A stretch of 10,031 bases of DNA from Fibrobacter sp. UBA1765 (GTDB lineage: Bacteria; Fibrobacterota; Fibrobacteria; Fibrobacterales; Fibrobacteraceae), in NCBI GenBank assembly GCA_002314675.1, contig DCGZ01000143.1, positions 965 through 10,995 of the forward strand, read 5' to 3'. The notes beneath the pieces are model-generated. The model had not been told where the DNA came from. It searched no databases and saw nothing but the letters and a program-made list of their open reading frames with translations. This document shows positions 1 through 6,653 of this stretch, one piece after another (positions within the stretch are counted from its first letter, which is position 1; every line of letters begins with the position of its first letter). A program made the position numbers and the translations under genes.

Positions 1-1238
1 AGGCCGCTGCTGAAGCTAAGAAGGCTGAAGAAGAAAAGGCTGCTGCTGAAGCAAAGAAGGCTGAAGAAGCAAAGACTGCCGAAGCTGCACCTGCTGCAGA
101 AAACACCGACGTTACTGGTGAAGTTTCCGCAGCTGCAGACAACGCAATTGCTTCCCTTAAGAACAGCATGAGCGAAGGCACTTCCAAGGCTAACATGGAA
201 GTGAAGATGACTGGTGAAGTTGAACTCGATGCTTATACAAACGACGTTCTTGCTGACGGCGACCTTAAGCACGAATATGCAACTACCGTTGACCTCAACT
301 TCGACATCAAGTTCAACGAAAAGTGGACTGCATTCTTGGGCATTGAAGCTGACGCTGCTTCTGAAGGCGCTGGTTTCGGCTACAATGGTGCATACATCCA
401 GTACAAGCCAGCCGATATCTTCTATGTTAAGGTCGGTGACTTGACATTCAGCGAAGGTGCATTCCAGGCTTACTATGGCTACGATGATCCGACCTACAAT
501 GCTGCAGGCATGAAGGAACACGACATCCGCGGTATGCAGATCGGTCTTGCTGGCCTCGAACTCGGCATCGGTTTTGCTCGTAATGCAAACGATGCTCGCG
601 TATCTGCTGACGATGACGCTAACTACAATGCTCACTTGGCATACGAATTCAACTATGCTGGTCAGCACCTCCGTCCGTATGTAGACTACAAGTCCTATCA
701 GGAACTTGACCACAACGAACTCCATGCAGGTATCGACGCTGGCCTCACCCTCGGTGGTTTCAGCTTCCGTGCTGTTTATGGTTTCCATGCTGACTACCTC
801 GGCGATGACGATGCTAACAAGTCTGCATTCGGCCCAGCTGACGTAACTTCTACTGCACATGCAATCTTGGCAGAACCAAGCTTCGAAGTAAGCATGTTCA
901 AGATCAAGACTACATTCTTCTATGCATTCATTGACGATGGCGACGAAGGTCACCAGGAATATGCAGGTGAAATTCCTGAATATATGTTTGCATACGCAGA
1001 ACCGACCCTCAAGTTTGCTGAATTCATCCAGCTCGGTATTCCTGTTGAATTCCACACCAATACCCTTGATGACGATGCTGACATCTCTACTCTTGACGTA
1101 GGTGCACGTTTCTACCTCGCTCCAGTAGAAAACCTCAACATCATGGCAACTGGCATGGTTGACATTCCGGTTGGCGACAACAACGATGATGACGATGTTG
1201 CTCTCCGTTTCGGTATCGAAACTGTATTCAACTTCTAA
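1..1238 (+). CDS. Outer-membrane beta-barrel protein with N-terminal Ala/Lys/Glu coiled-coil repeat (5' partial)
   Basis: The frame is open from the left edge (first full codon at base 3), so the start and any signal peptide lie outside. The ATG at 168 is internal: the same frame runs upstream of it without a stop. Codons 3-74 encode two copies of a 12-residue unit, AAAEAKKAEEEK then AAAEAKKAEEAK, like the helical domain of TolA. A linker follows, then about 350 residues of alternating polar/hydrophobic beta strands rich in Tyr, Phe and Gly with turns. The last residues are VFNF: a terminal Phe is the usual recognition signal for the BAM assembly machinery. Five turns are strongly acidic (609-617, 804-812, 933-947, 1068-1082, 1176-1196). 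I infer a porin-like barrel whose N-terminal helix reaches into the periplasm. No named family is recognised and the substrate is unknown. Lys is almost always AAG, suggesting high expression. A hairpin terminator follows closely. Confidence 0.75.
   Translation, partial: AAAEAKKAEEEKAAAEAKKAEEAKTAEAAPAAENTDVTGEVSAAADNAIASLKNSMSEGTSKANMEVKMTGEVELDAYTNDVLADGDLKHEYATTVDLNFDIKFNEKWTAFLGIEADAASEGAGFGYNGAYIQYKPADIFYVKVGDLTFSEGAFQAYYGYDDPTYNAAGMKEHDIRGMQIGLAGLELGIGFARNANDARVSADDDANYNAHLAYEFNYAGQHLRPYVDYKSYQELDHNELHAGIDAGLTLGGFSFRAVYGFHADYLGDDDANKSAFGPADVTSTAHAILAEPSFEVSMFKIKTTFFYAFIDDGDEGHQEYAGEIPEYMFAYAEPTLKFAEFIQLGIPVEFHTNTLDDDADISTLDVGARFYLAPVENLNIMATGMVDIPVGDNNDDDDVALRFGIETVFNF
3..74 (+). repeat. 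36-bp in-frame tandem repeat, two copies visible
   Basis: Bases 3-38 and 39-74 are near-identical 36-bp units, each coding for 12 residues (AAAEAKKAEE plus EK or AK). They differ at a few third positions and one Glu/Ala codon. The array reaches the left edge and probably continues beyond it. The encoded peptide should form a charged alpha helix or coiled coil. Confidence 0.85.
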
Positions 1239-1264
1239 TTCTCTGAGTTAAAAGCGAATCAATG

Positions 1265-1299
1265 AAAATCCCGGTGCTTTTATAGGCATCGGGATTTTT
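1265..1299 (+). terminator. Rho-independent terminator of the barrel gene
   Basis: A 13-bp stem (1265-1277 with 1286-1298, one G-T pair) closes an 8-base loop (1278-1285). The right arm ends in TTTTT (1295-1299). It starts 26 bases after the barrel stop codon. Because the left arm begins AAAA, the hairpin could also work weakly on the minus strand. Confidence 0.85.
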
Positions 1300-1450
1300 G
1301 TATCTAGCGCGATATGTATTCTTTAAAATCAATGCGCGGTGATGATGTGTTGCCTGTGAATAATTTTGATGGAAGGGAATTTTTGATAGAAACTGGCTAT
1401 AAAGGTGGTGACGTACTGGTAATTTGTAAAGAGCTTGCACTACCTCCTGT

Positions 1451-1487
1451 AAAAACAAAGGAAGCCGGTCTAAAAAGATCGGCTTCC
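1451..1487 (-). terminator. Rho-independent terminator of the lipoprotein-phoH-pgpH operon
   Basis: Read on the minus strand, an 11-bp stem (1487-1477 with 1470-1460, one G-T pair) with a 6-base loop (1476-1471) is followed by the T-rich run TTTGTTTTT (1459-1451). It begins 19 bases after the pgpH stop. It therefore ends the minus-strand operon and shows that no further gene, such as ybeY, is co-transcribed downstream. Confidence 0.88.
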
Positions 1488-1506
1488 TTGCTTAAAAATT
1501 GGTTTC

Positions 1507-3795
1507 TTACTTTTGGCCAGGGTATTTGACTCGCGTGTGGAACTGGCCTTCAAGGCTTGAAACGAATGCTTCTTCAAGCATTGCCATTTCCTTAACGGAA
1601 AGGTTGCTTTCGTTGAATTCACCGTCCGTCAATCTTTCAAAGATTGTCTTGTGAATCATATTCCTGATGTCTTCTGCAGAAGCCCCTGCCATGGAACGGC
1701 TTGTTGCCTCTATCATATCTGCAAGCATTAGAATAGCGGTTTCTTTACTTTGCGGCTTTGGTCCCTTGTAGCTGAATAGCTTTGGATCAATGTTTTTTTC
1801 AGGATTTTCTTCCTTTGCCTTATGGTAGAAGAACTTGATAAGCCCTGTTCCGTGATGTTCTGCGATACCTGCTGCAATTATGTCTGGCAATTTATGTTCC
1901 TTGGCGAGAACCATGCCTTGTTCTACGTGGCTAGTAATGATTTTTGCAGACTGCAGGGCATCGAGAGACTGGTGCGGGTTTACACCGTTTTTTTGATTTT
2001 CTGTAAAGAATTCTGGACGCAATGTTTTGCCAAGATCGTGGTACAGAGCCTGGACTCGAACTAGCAGTGAATTGGCCCCGATGCTATCGGCAACTTTTTC
2101 TGCAAGGTTTGAAACCTGGATGCTGTGGTGGAATGTACCAGGGGCAAGTTGTGAAATGCGTTTGAGTGCCGGCCTGTTGAAGTCGGACATTTCCATTAGC
2201 GTAAGGACTGTAGTGATCTTGAAAATTCGTTCTGCTACGTGAATCAGGAATGAAGAGGAGAGGGCTGCGCAAACGGCTAGCATAATGGAACCTGCGATGA
2301 GCGTTTGGTAAAATCCGACCCATTCCATGCGGTTACGCAAGAGCAAAATGATGGAAAGTACTGCAGCAAACATTGCGATACTAGAAATGATACCCCAGAT
2401 AAACTGGACTCGATAGCGCATTTTTTCTAGGAAGTGAATGGATGCGTAGCAAATGCAGAATGATGCGACTGCCATTGCAAGGTCGTAGCCTGCAAGTAGG
2501 CCTGTAAGTAGTGCCGAAAAAGTTGAAAAGAGGATGCCGACTTTCCTATTGAAAAGTACAGTCATGACAATAGGGGCTATGGTAAATGGGTAAGCCCAAA
2601 TCCATTCGATACCTTCTGGAAGAGCAGTGTCGGAAACCTGTAAATAAGTGGCTGAACGGTGCATTGCATAGAACGCAATTAATTGAAGGGCCGCAAGGCT
2701 TACAAATGACCAGATGTGCGATGTCCTTTTAGTCAAGTCATTTGCAATTGGCGTGAAAAGGAACAAAAAGAGAAGTGCAACTAAAATAATGAGCATTGCA
2801 GCTTGGCCGAATTTCGCAGTAATCAAGCGGCCATTGTCTTCCTTTTGCTGTGCGATTTGAAGAGCTTCCAATTTTTCAAGAACATCTTTCGTTATGATTG
2901 CGCCCTGGGATACGATTTCCATGCCGCGAGCAACAATGCCCTTGTTCAAAAGAACTGCGTTCTTGGCTTCTTCCTTGCGATGCTCAGTTTCCTTTTCCAT
3001 GTAGAAAACGTTTGGAACTGTAAATGCGTAAAGTAGTTCGTAGAAGGCGCTGAGTATGCTTTGGTTTGAAGCTGCGTTCGGGAAGGAGTGTTGCAGTTCT
3101 TCGAAGGTTTCGTCGATGCGGCGTTCTCGCGGGTACAAGGAGTTTGCGTCAATTGTTATTTCTTCGCCATCACGGACAAGAGCTACCGTTTGCTTATCGT
3201 ATTTGAGGTTCTTTATGTTACTTATATTATAGTTGTCCAAATAAAGCTGCAAGCCATTTTTGGTGGTTACAAGTAGCGTGTTCGAAACGCCGCGTTGCAT
3301 CATTCTGTTGAATGCCTGGAACACGGAATCCCTGGCCCTGTTACTGCCTTGCAAGCTCTTGATGGTTGTTGCTGACATGCGTTGTTTTAGGGCTTCGTAA
3401 ATTTTAGAAGCTTTCTGGATTTTTAGGTTGACCGTGGAGTCATCTTCTGCGGCATTGTTTATTGCACGTTGCAAGGAATCGTATTGGGCAAGCTTTTTGA
3501 TATTTTGACGGAATTCGTCAATGACGCGCTTTGTTTCATCTTGATTGAATTCAAATACTGCAGTAACACGTTCTGCGGCTCGCTCTTTTTCTGTTTCAAT
3601 TTCCTGTTCAGTCTTTGGAACTTCGAATTTGATCGGAGCTACAATAGTTCTTGTGCTAATTTGACCCAGGTGAGGAATTTCTGAGCGGTGTGCAAGTTCC
3701 TGGTCTGGGAACAGGAATAGGATAAGAGCGATAATCAACGCTGCTCCAATTCCTATATGGATATACTTTTTTTGAGTTTTTCCCTTTTCTGCCAT
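1507..3795 (-). CDS. pgpH: PgpH/YqfF-type 7TM-HD phosphohydrolase, predicted cyclic-di-AMP phosphodiesterase
   Basis: This is a 762-residue inner-membrane protein with the full 7TMR-HDED / 7TM / HD architecture. One N-terminal membrane helix (about residues 12-30) is followed by a large extracytoplasmic domain (about 31-325), then a cluster of hydrophobic helices (about 331-520), then a cytoplasmic HD domain (about 545-755). The HD metal and catalytic signature is intact: H556-H557 in APGTFHHS, H586-D587 in YHDLGK, H647-H648 in EHHGT and D693 in LADMIE. Listeria PgpH, of the same architecture, hydrolyses the second messenger cyclic-di-AMP. I infer that activity here. The start ATG directly follows the phoH stop (TAA|ATG), with GAGGA 7 bases upstream, so translation is probably coupled to phoH. 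The length is normal for the family, and it is the last gene of the operon. Confidence 0.93.
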   Translation of the reverse strand: MAEKGKTQKKYIHIGIGAALIIALILFLFPDQELAHRSEIPHLGQISTRTIVAPIKFEVPKTEQEIETEKERAAERVTAVFEFNQDETKRVIDEFRQNIKKLAQYDSLQRAINNAAEDDSTVNLKIQKASKIYEALKQRMSATTIKSLQGSNRARDSVFQAFNRMMQRGVSNTLLVTTKNGLQLYLDNYNISNIKNLKYDKQTVALVRDGEEITIDANSLYPRERRIDETFEELQHSFPNAASNQSILSAFYELLYAFTVPNVFYMEKETEHRKEEAKNAVLLNKGIVARGMEIVSQGAIITKDVLEKLEALQIAQQKEDNGRLITAKFGQAAMLIILVALLFLFLFTPIANDLTKRTSHIWSFVSLAALQLIAFYAMHRSATYLQVSDTALPEGIEWIWAYPFTIAPIVMTVLFNRKVGILFSTFSALLTGLLAGYDLAMAVASFCICYASIHFLEKMRYRVQFIWGIISSIAMFAAVLSIILLLRNRMEWVGFYQTLIAGSIMLAVCAALSSSFLIHVAERIFKITTVLTLMEMSDFNRPALKRISQLAPGTFHHSIQVSNLAEKVADSIGANSLLVRVQALYHDLGKTLRPEFFTENQKNGVNPHQSLDALQSAKIITSHVEQGMVLAKEHKLPDIIAAGIAEHHGTGLIKFFYHKAKEENPEKNIDPKLFSYKGPKPQSKETAILMLADMIEATSRSMAGASAEDIRNMIHKTIFERLTDGEFNESNLSVKEMAMLEEAFVSSLEGQFHTRVKYPGQK

Positions 3796-4755
3796 TTATC
3801 TATCCTCGTATGCAGCGATAATGTCTTTTACTAGTCTATGGCGTAAAACATCGTTTGCTTCGAAGTCTACATGCGTGATGCCTCGAATGCCTTTGAGCAG
3901 ATGCATTGCGTGCATGAATCCGGATGTTTCGTTTTTGCCAAGGTCAACCTGGCTTGCGTCACCTGTAATGATTGCCTTGCTGTGTGGGCCAAGGCGTGTC
4001 AGGAACATTTTCATTTGCGCAATGGTCGTGTTTTGGGCCTCGTCAAGAATGATGAAGGCGTGCTTCAAGGTTCGTCCACGCATGTAGGCTAGCGGTGCTA
4101 CTTCAATTGCGCCGGTCTCTTGGTAGCGGTTCAGTTTTTCCGTCGGTAAAAGTTCGGCTAGACTGTCCTGGATTGGTCTTAGGTATGGGGCGATTTTTTC
4201 TTTTAGGTCACCTGGCAAAAAGCCAAGGGATTCTCCAGCTTCAACCGCCGGTCTGACTAGGCAAATTCGTTCTGCTTCCTTACGTTCGAGTGCTGCAACG
4301 GCAAGGGCTACCGCCAAGAAGGTTTTTCCGGTTCCCGCGGGGCCGTTTGCAAAAAGAATGTCATTTTTGGATGAAGCTTCGACAAGCTTTGCCTGCGCTG
4401 CTGTTTTTGCCATGATTGGCACGCCGAATCGATTCCTTATGATCACTTCGGCCTTGAAATCCTGGTTTGGCTTGTTTATGCCTTCGCCTGGCATAATGCC
4501 AAGCATTTTAGAAAGCCAGTCTGCCGTAATTGCCGACCCTTTTTTGGCGGCAATTTTTAGCTGGTCTAGCACTGCAAGAACGCCTTCGATATCGGCATTT
4601 TCTTTTTTGCTAATTAAAAGTACATCGGGGGTGCGGCTTTGGATTTGAACGCAAAAACGGCTCTCCAGCAACTGGAAAACCGTTTCGTTCTCCCCAGAAA
4701 TAAGCCGCTTTAGCTCATCGGGAGCTAAATAGCAGACTGGAGTATTATTATTCAT
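3796..4755 (-). CDS. phoH: PhoH-family ATPase (PhoH/YbeZ-like)
   Basis: This 319-residue cytoplasmic P-loop protein is of typical length for PhoH/YbeZ. Residues 1-100 are a small N-terminal domain. The ATPase core has Walker A GPAGTGKT (138-145, K144), the family block VRPAVEAGE followed by LGFLPGD (167-183), RGRTL (226-230), Walker B IILDEAQN (235-242, D238/E239), and TGDASQVDL (264-272). PhoH proteins are NTPases linked to RNA metabolism and ribosome maturation and usually sit beside ybeY. The exact role is inferred from the family. The start ATG overlaps the lipoprotein stop by one base (TAATG) and has no clear Shine-Dalgarno of its own, so it probably depends on re-initiation after the upstream gene. 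The downstream pgpH follows with no gap. Confidence 0.94.
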   Translation of the reverse strand: MNNNTPVCYLAPDELKRLISGENETVFQLLESRFCVQIQSRTPDVLLISKKENADIEGVLAVLDQLKIAAKKGSAITADWLSKMLGIMPGEGINKPNQDFKAEVIIRNRFGVPIMAKTAAQAKLVEASSKNDILFANGPAGTGKTFLAVALAVAALERKEAERICLVRPAVEAGESLGFLPGDLKEKIAPYLRPIQDSLAELLPTEKLNRYQETGAIEVAPLAYMRGRTLKHAFIILDEAQNTTIAQMKMFLTRLGPHSKAIITGDASQVDLGKNETSGFMHAMHLLKGIRGITHVDFEANDVLRHRLVKDIIAAYEDR

Positions 4756-5060
4756 TATTCTACAGGGACTTCTTCGTCAGCAGACATACCAAGCTTAGTC
4801 TTGGCTTCAAAAATTTCCTTACGGAGCTTATGGTTTTCTTCTGTAGAAGACATAGCATCCTTTTCTGCCTTCTTAACCTGTGCTTCGCTAACAGCCGGCT
4901 TTGGCTTTGGCTTGGCCTGTTCAGAGGAGGCTTCAGAAGCGCTGCCACCTTCAGAGGCGGAATAATCACTGCTGGAACCACCGGAGGAGCCGGCGCAAGC
5001 AGTAAACATGGCAACTGCAAGAGCAGCAAGCAAAAGTTTCCAATTCTTCAAAAGAGACAT
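4755..5060 (-). CDS. Small predicted lipoprotein, first gene of the phoH-pgpH operon
   Basis: This is a 101-residue protein with a type II (lipoprotein) signal: the basic start MSLLKNWK, a hydrophobic stretch LLLAALAVAM, then FTAC with the lipidated Cys at residue 22 (Phe at -3 is slightly atypical). Residue +2 is Ala, which does not signal inner-membrane retention by the E. coli rule. A Ser/Gly/Glu-rich spacer (about 24-46) and a KPKPKP stretch lead into a charged heptad-like helix (about 55-92) and an acidic tail. I do not recognise a family. The frame extends upstream to 5132, but the start at 5060 is preferred: it has GGAG 8 bases upstream and puts the signal peptide at the N-terminus. 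The stop overlaps the phoH start, so it shares the message with an RNA-related ATPase and a c-di-AMP phosphodiesterase. Confidence 0.82.
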   Translation of the reverse strand: MSLLKNWKLLLAALAVAMFTACAGSSGGSSSDYSASEGGSASEASSEQAKPKPKPAVSEAQVKKAEKDAMSSTEENHKLRKEIFEAKTKLGMSADEEVPVE

Positions 5061-5068
5061 TTTATAAA

Positions 5069-5072
5069 CTCC
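5069..5072 (-). promoter_or_regulatory. Shine-Dalgarno of the lipoprotein gene (decides its start)
   Basis: On the minus strand GGAG (5072-5069) lies 8 bases before the ATG at 5060-5058. No equivalent site precedes the longer possible start at 5132, so the shorter form is chosen. Confidence 0.7.
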
Positions 5073-5101
5073 ATTAATAAATGGTAAATACATTAATGCT
5101 C

Positions 5102-5133
5102 CAAATATAATTAGTTTATTTGTCAAAGGCAAA
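5102..5133 (-). promoter_or_regulatory. Candidate promoter for the lipoprotein-phoH-pgpH operon
   Basis: Two overlapping readings exist on the minus strand. One is TTTG (5133-5130), 20 bases, then TATATTTG (5109-5102), which matches the Bacteroidota-type consensus TTTG / TAnnTTTG. The other is an exact sigma-70 -35 box TTGACA (5126-5121), but it lacks a well-spaced -10. The distal box lies about 41 bases before the lipoprotein start. That this organism uses the Bacteroidota-type consensus is an inference. Confidence 0.4.
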
Positions 5134-5147
5134 AAAAATTATTTTTT
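5119..5147 (+). promoter_or_regulatory. Weak candidate promoter for the aminopeptidase gene
   Basis: TTTGTCA (5119-5125) followed after about 17 bases by TATTTTTT (5140-5147) is the only promoter-like pair on the plus strand of this 92-base divergent region. If it is used, transcription would start within a few bases of the ATG at 5153, giving a leaderless or nearly leaderless message. The match is poor because the region is simply AT-rich. Confidence 0.25.
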
Positions 5148-5152
5148 TACAC

Positions 5153-6526
5153 ATGGCTAATATGAATTTATTGCGAAAATCTTATTCTGCGGTATTTATT
5201 GCTCCCCGAGATGAACAAAATGTTCGGGAATATGCGGAGCGCCGAAACAAAATTCTGGAAAAACTTGATGGCCCTGCCTTTTTTATGGGGGTTGGCCGGG
5301 AACCTGGCACTGAGGAAGATTATGTTCAGACATGGTGCAAGCTCATTCAGGACCCTGCATTTATTTATTTGACTGGAGTAAACCAGCCGGGATGCTTCCT
5401 TTTATTAGATCCAGAAGCTGAAAATGATGAAAGGGTTGTCCTTTATGTGCCAAAAAAAGACACTTTTAAAGAATTCTGGACTGGACTCAAGCTTGGAATT
5501 GGGCCTGACGGAGCTTCTGAAGTATCGGATGTTACCGGCATTAAATGTGTAAGGCCCGCAGAAAACTTTTGGAAAGAAGCTAAGGCTGTTGTCAAAAAAT
5601 CCTGCGCAAGGTCTATAGGCGTTTTTTTTGGCCCTGACTATGAAGGCGACCACAACAGGCTGTTTGCTAAGAAAATGGATAGGCTTGCCGCTTCATTTGG
5701 AAAATCTATAGAAAATGTGGCGAAAAAGCATTTTGAATTGCGTTTGCCGCTGGAGTCCGTTCGTGTAGAATCCGTAAAAAAGGCAGAAAAGGCTACTGGA
5801 GATGCTTTTGTGGAATGCATAAAAAATATGCATGCCTTTAAGACGGAACGCGATTTTGCCCTAGCCCTAGATTATGGAATGCAGCGTCGCTCCGATGGGG
5901 ATTTGGCGTTCCCGACAATTGCAGCCTGTGGTGAAAATGCCTGCTGTTTACATTATGTAAAGAATGACGAACCCTTGGTTGATGGAAAATTGTTGCTGTT
6001 GGATTTCGGAGTCAGGTCCGAAACCCAGTGCAGCGATATTTCAAGGACTGTTCCGATTTCTGGCAAGTACAGTCCGCTACAAAAGATTGTGTACAATGCC
6101 GTTCTTGCTGCCCAGGAATTTCATCAAAAGCAGGTAAAACCTGGGGAGTGTCTAAAGAATCTTGACAAGAAGGTCTGGGAATTCCTTTATAATGAGCTTG
6201 AATTGCGTTTCAAAGCTGTAAATGGTGGCTTTGAGTTGCTTTATGACAAACGCCCCCACGGGGTTAGCCACTTTATTGGAGAACAGGTTCATGAAGCTTC
6301 AATCATGGGGCGCATGCTCGATATAAAGCTTGCTCCGGGAATGCTCATTTCAAATGAACCGGGTGCCTATGGAACGTTCTTTGCTGTGATTGACGGGGTT
6401 CGCTACGAAGAAAAAATAGGGATTCGCATCGAAGACGACTTGCTCGTTACTGAGGATGGTTGCAAAAATTTGTCTATCGAGATTCCAAAGACCATTGAAG
6501 ATATTGAAAAAATGATGAATGCTTAA
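5153..6526 (+). CDS. pepP: Xaa-Pro aminopeptidase (aminopeptidase P, M24B metallopeptidase)
   Basis: This 457-residue enzyme, close in size to E. coli PepP, removes an N-terminal residue preceding proline using two metal ions. Residues 1 to about 185 form the aminopeptidase-P N-terminal domain and the rest the pita-bread catalytic domain. All five metal ligands are visible: D284 in LLDFG, D295 in CSDISRT, H373 in HGVSHFIG, E402 in SNEPGAYG and E427 in RIEDD. Further conserved His are H369 and H380. The frame can be extended to a TTG at 5120, but that would add a poorly conserved tail. ATG 5153 or ATG 5162 is more likely, and neither has a convincing Shine-Dalgarno. No signal peptide is seen, so the enzyme is probably cytoplasmic. 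AAA lysine codons are common, unlike in the barrel gene and leuB. It stands alone, divergent from the phoH operon. Confidence 0.92.
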   Translation: MANMNLLRKSYSAVFIAPRDEQNVREYAERRNKILEKLDGPAFFMGVGREPGTEEDYVQTWCKLIQDPAFIYLTGVNQPGCFLLLDPEAENDERVVLYVPKKDTFKEFWTGLKLGIGPDGASEVSDVTGIKCVRPAENFWKEAKAVVKKSCARSIGVFFGPDYEGDHNRLFAKKMDRLAASFGKSIENVAKKHFELRLPLESVRVESVKKAEKATGDAFVECIKNMHAFKTERDFALALDYGMQRRSDGDLAFPTIAACGENACCLHYVKNDEPLVDGKLLLLDFGVRSETQCSDISRTVPISGKYSPLQKIVYNAVLAAQEFHQKQVKPGECLKNLDKKVWEFLYNELELRFKAVNGGFELLYDKRPHGVSHFIGEQVHEASIMGRMLDIKLAPGMLISNEPGAYGTFFAVIDGVRYEEKIGIRIEDDLLVTEDGCKNLSIEIPKTIEDIEKMMNA

Positions 6527-6567
6527 AGCGTTTTTCTTCATTTTCAATATTAAAAATGCTTTGTTTT
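6525..6567 (+). terminator. Possible terminator of the aminopeptidase gene
   Basis: An 11-bp stem (6525-6535 with 6552-6562, one G-T pair) overlaps the last bases of the stop codon. It has a 16-base AT-rich loop and is followed by GTTTT (6563-6567). The stem is AT-rich with a large loop, so it is weaker than the other hairpins here. Confidence 0.5.
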
Positions 6568-6580
6568 ATAGTACTTATCT

Positions 6581-6608
6581 CTCGTCTTTCGTCTCTCGTC
6601 TCTCGTCT
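6581..6608 (+). repeat. Four tandem copies of a 7-bp unit (CTCGTCT)
   Basis: Units at 6581-6587, 6588-6594, 6595-6601 and 6602-6608 are CTCGTCT, TTCGTCT, CTCGTCT and CTCGTCT: three identical and one with a single C-to-T change. The array lies 45 bases before the leuB start, between the putative upstream terminator and the leuB ribosome-binding site. On the plus strand it is a pure pyrimidine/G tract that cannot fold on itself. Confidence 0.85.
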
Positions 6609-6640
6609 TTTACTACATTTTCGCCGTTCAAATTTTAACC

Positions 6641-6645
6641 AAGGA
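6641..6645 (+). promoter_or_regulatory. Shine-Dalgarno of leuB
   Basis: AAGGA lies 8 bases before the ATG at 6654 and supports this start, which also gives the normal N-terminus of the family. Confidence 0.7.
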
Positions 6646-6653
6646 CTCTTATA

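Noticed and set aside
168..1238. Barrel protein starting at ATG 168
   Set aside because: The same frame is open to the left edge with a coherent coiled-coil repeat, and no ribosome-binding site precedes 168, so this ATG is internal.
1228..1458. Minus-strand frame of 76 residues in the first gap
   Set aside because: It overlaps the barrel gene end and the terminator hairpin, has no ribosome-binding site, and its composition does not look like a protein.
5061..5132. N-terminal extension of the lipoprotein to 5132
   Set aside because: It would bury the signal peptide 24 residues inside the protein, overlap the promoter region, and ignore the good GGAG site before 5060.
6581..6608. CRISPR array
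   Set aside because: The 7-bp units are directly adjacent with no spacers, so this is a simple tandem repeat.
6527..6653. leu leader peptide or T-box-like attenuator before leuB
   Set aside because: No short frame with a run of Leu codons and no T-box consensus were seen. The hairpin present overlaps the pepP stop and fits a terminator of that gene.
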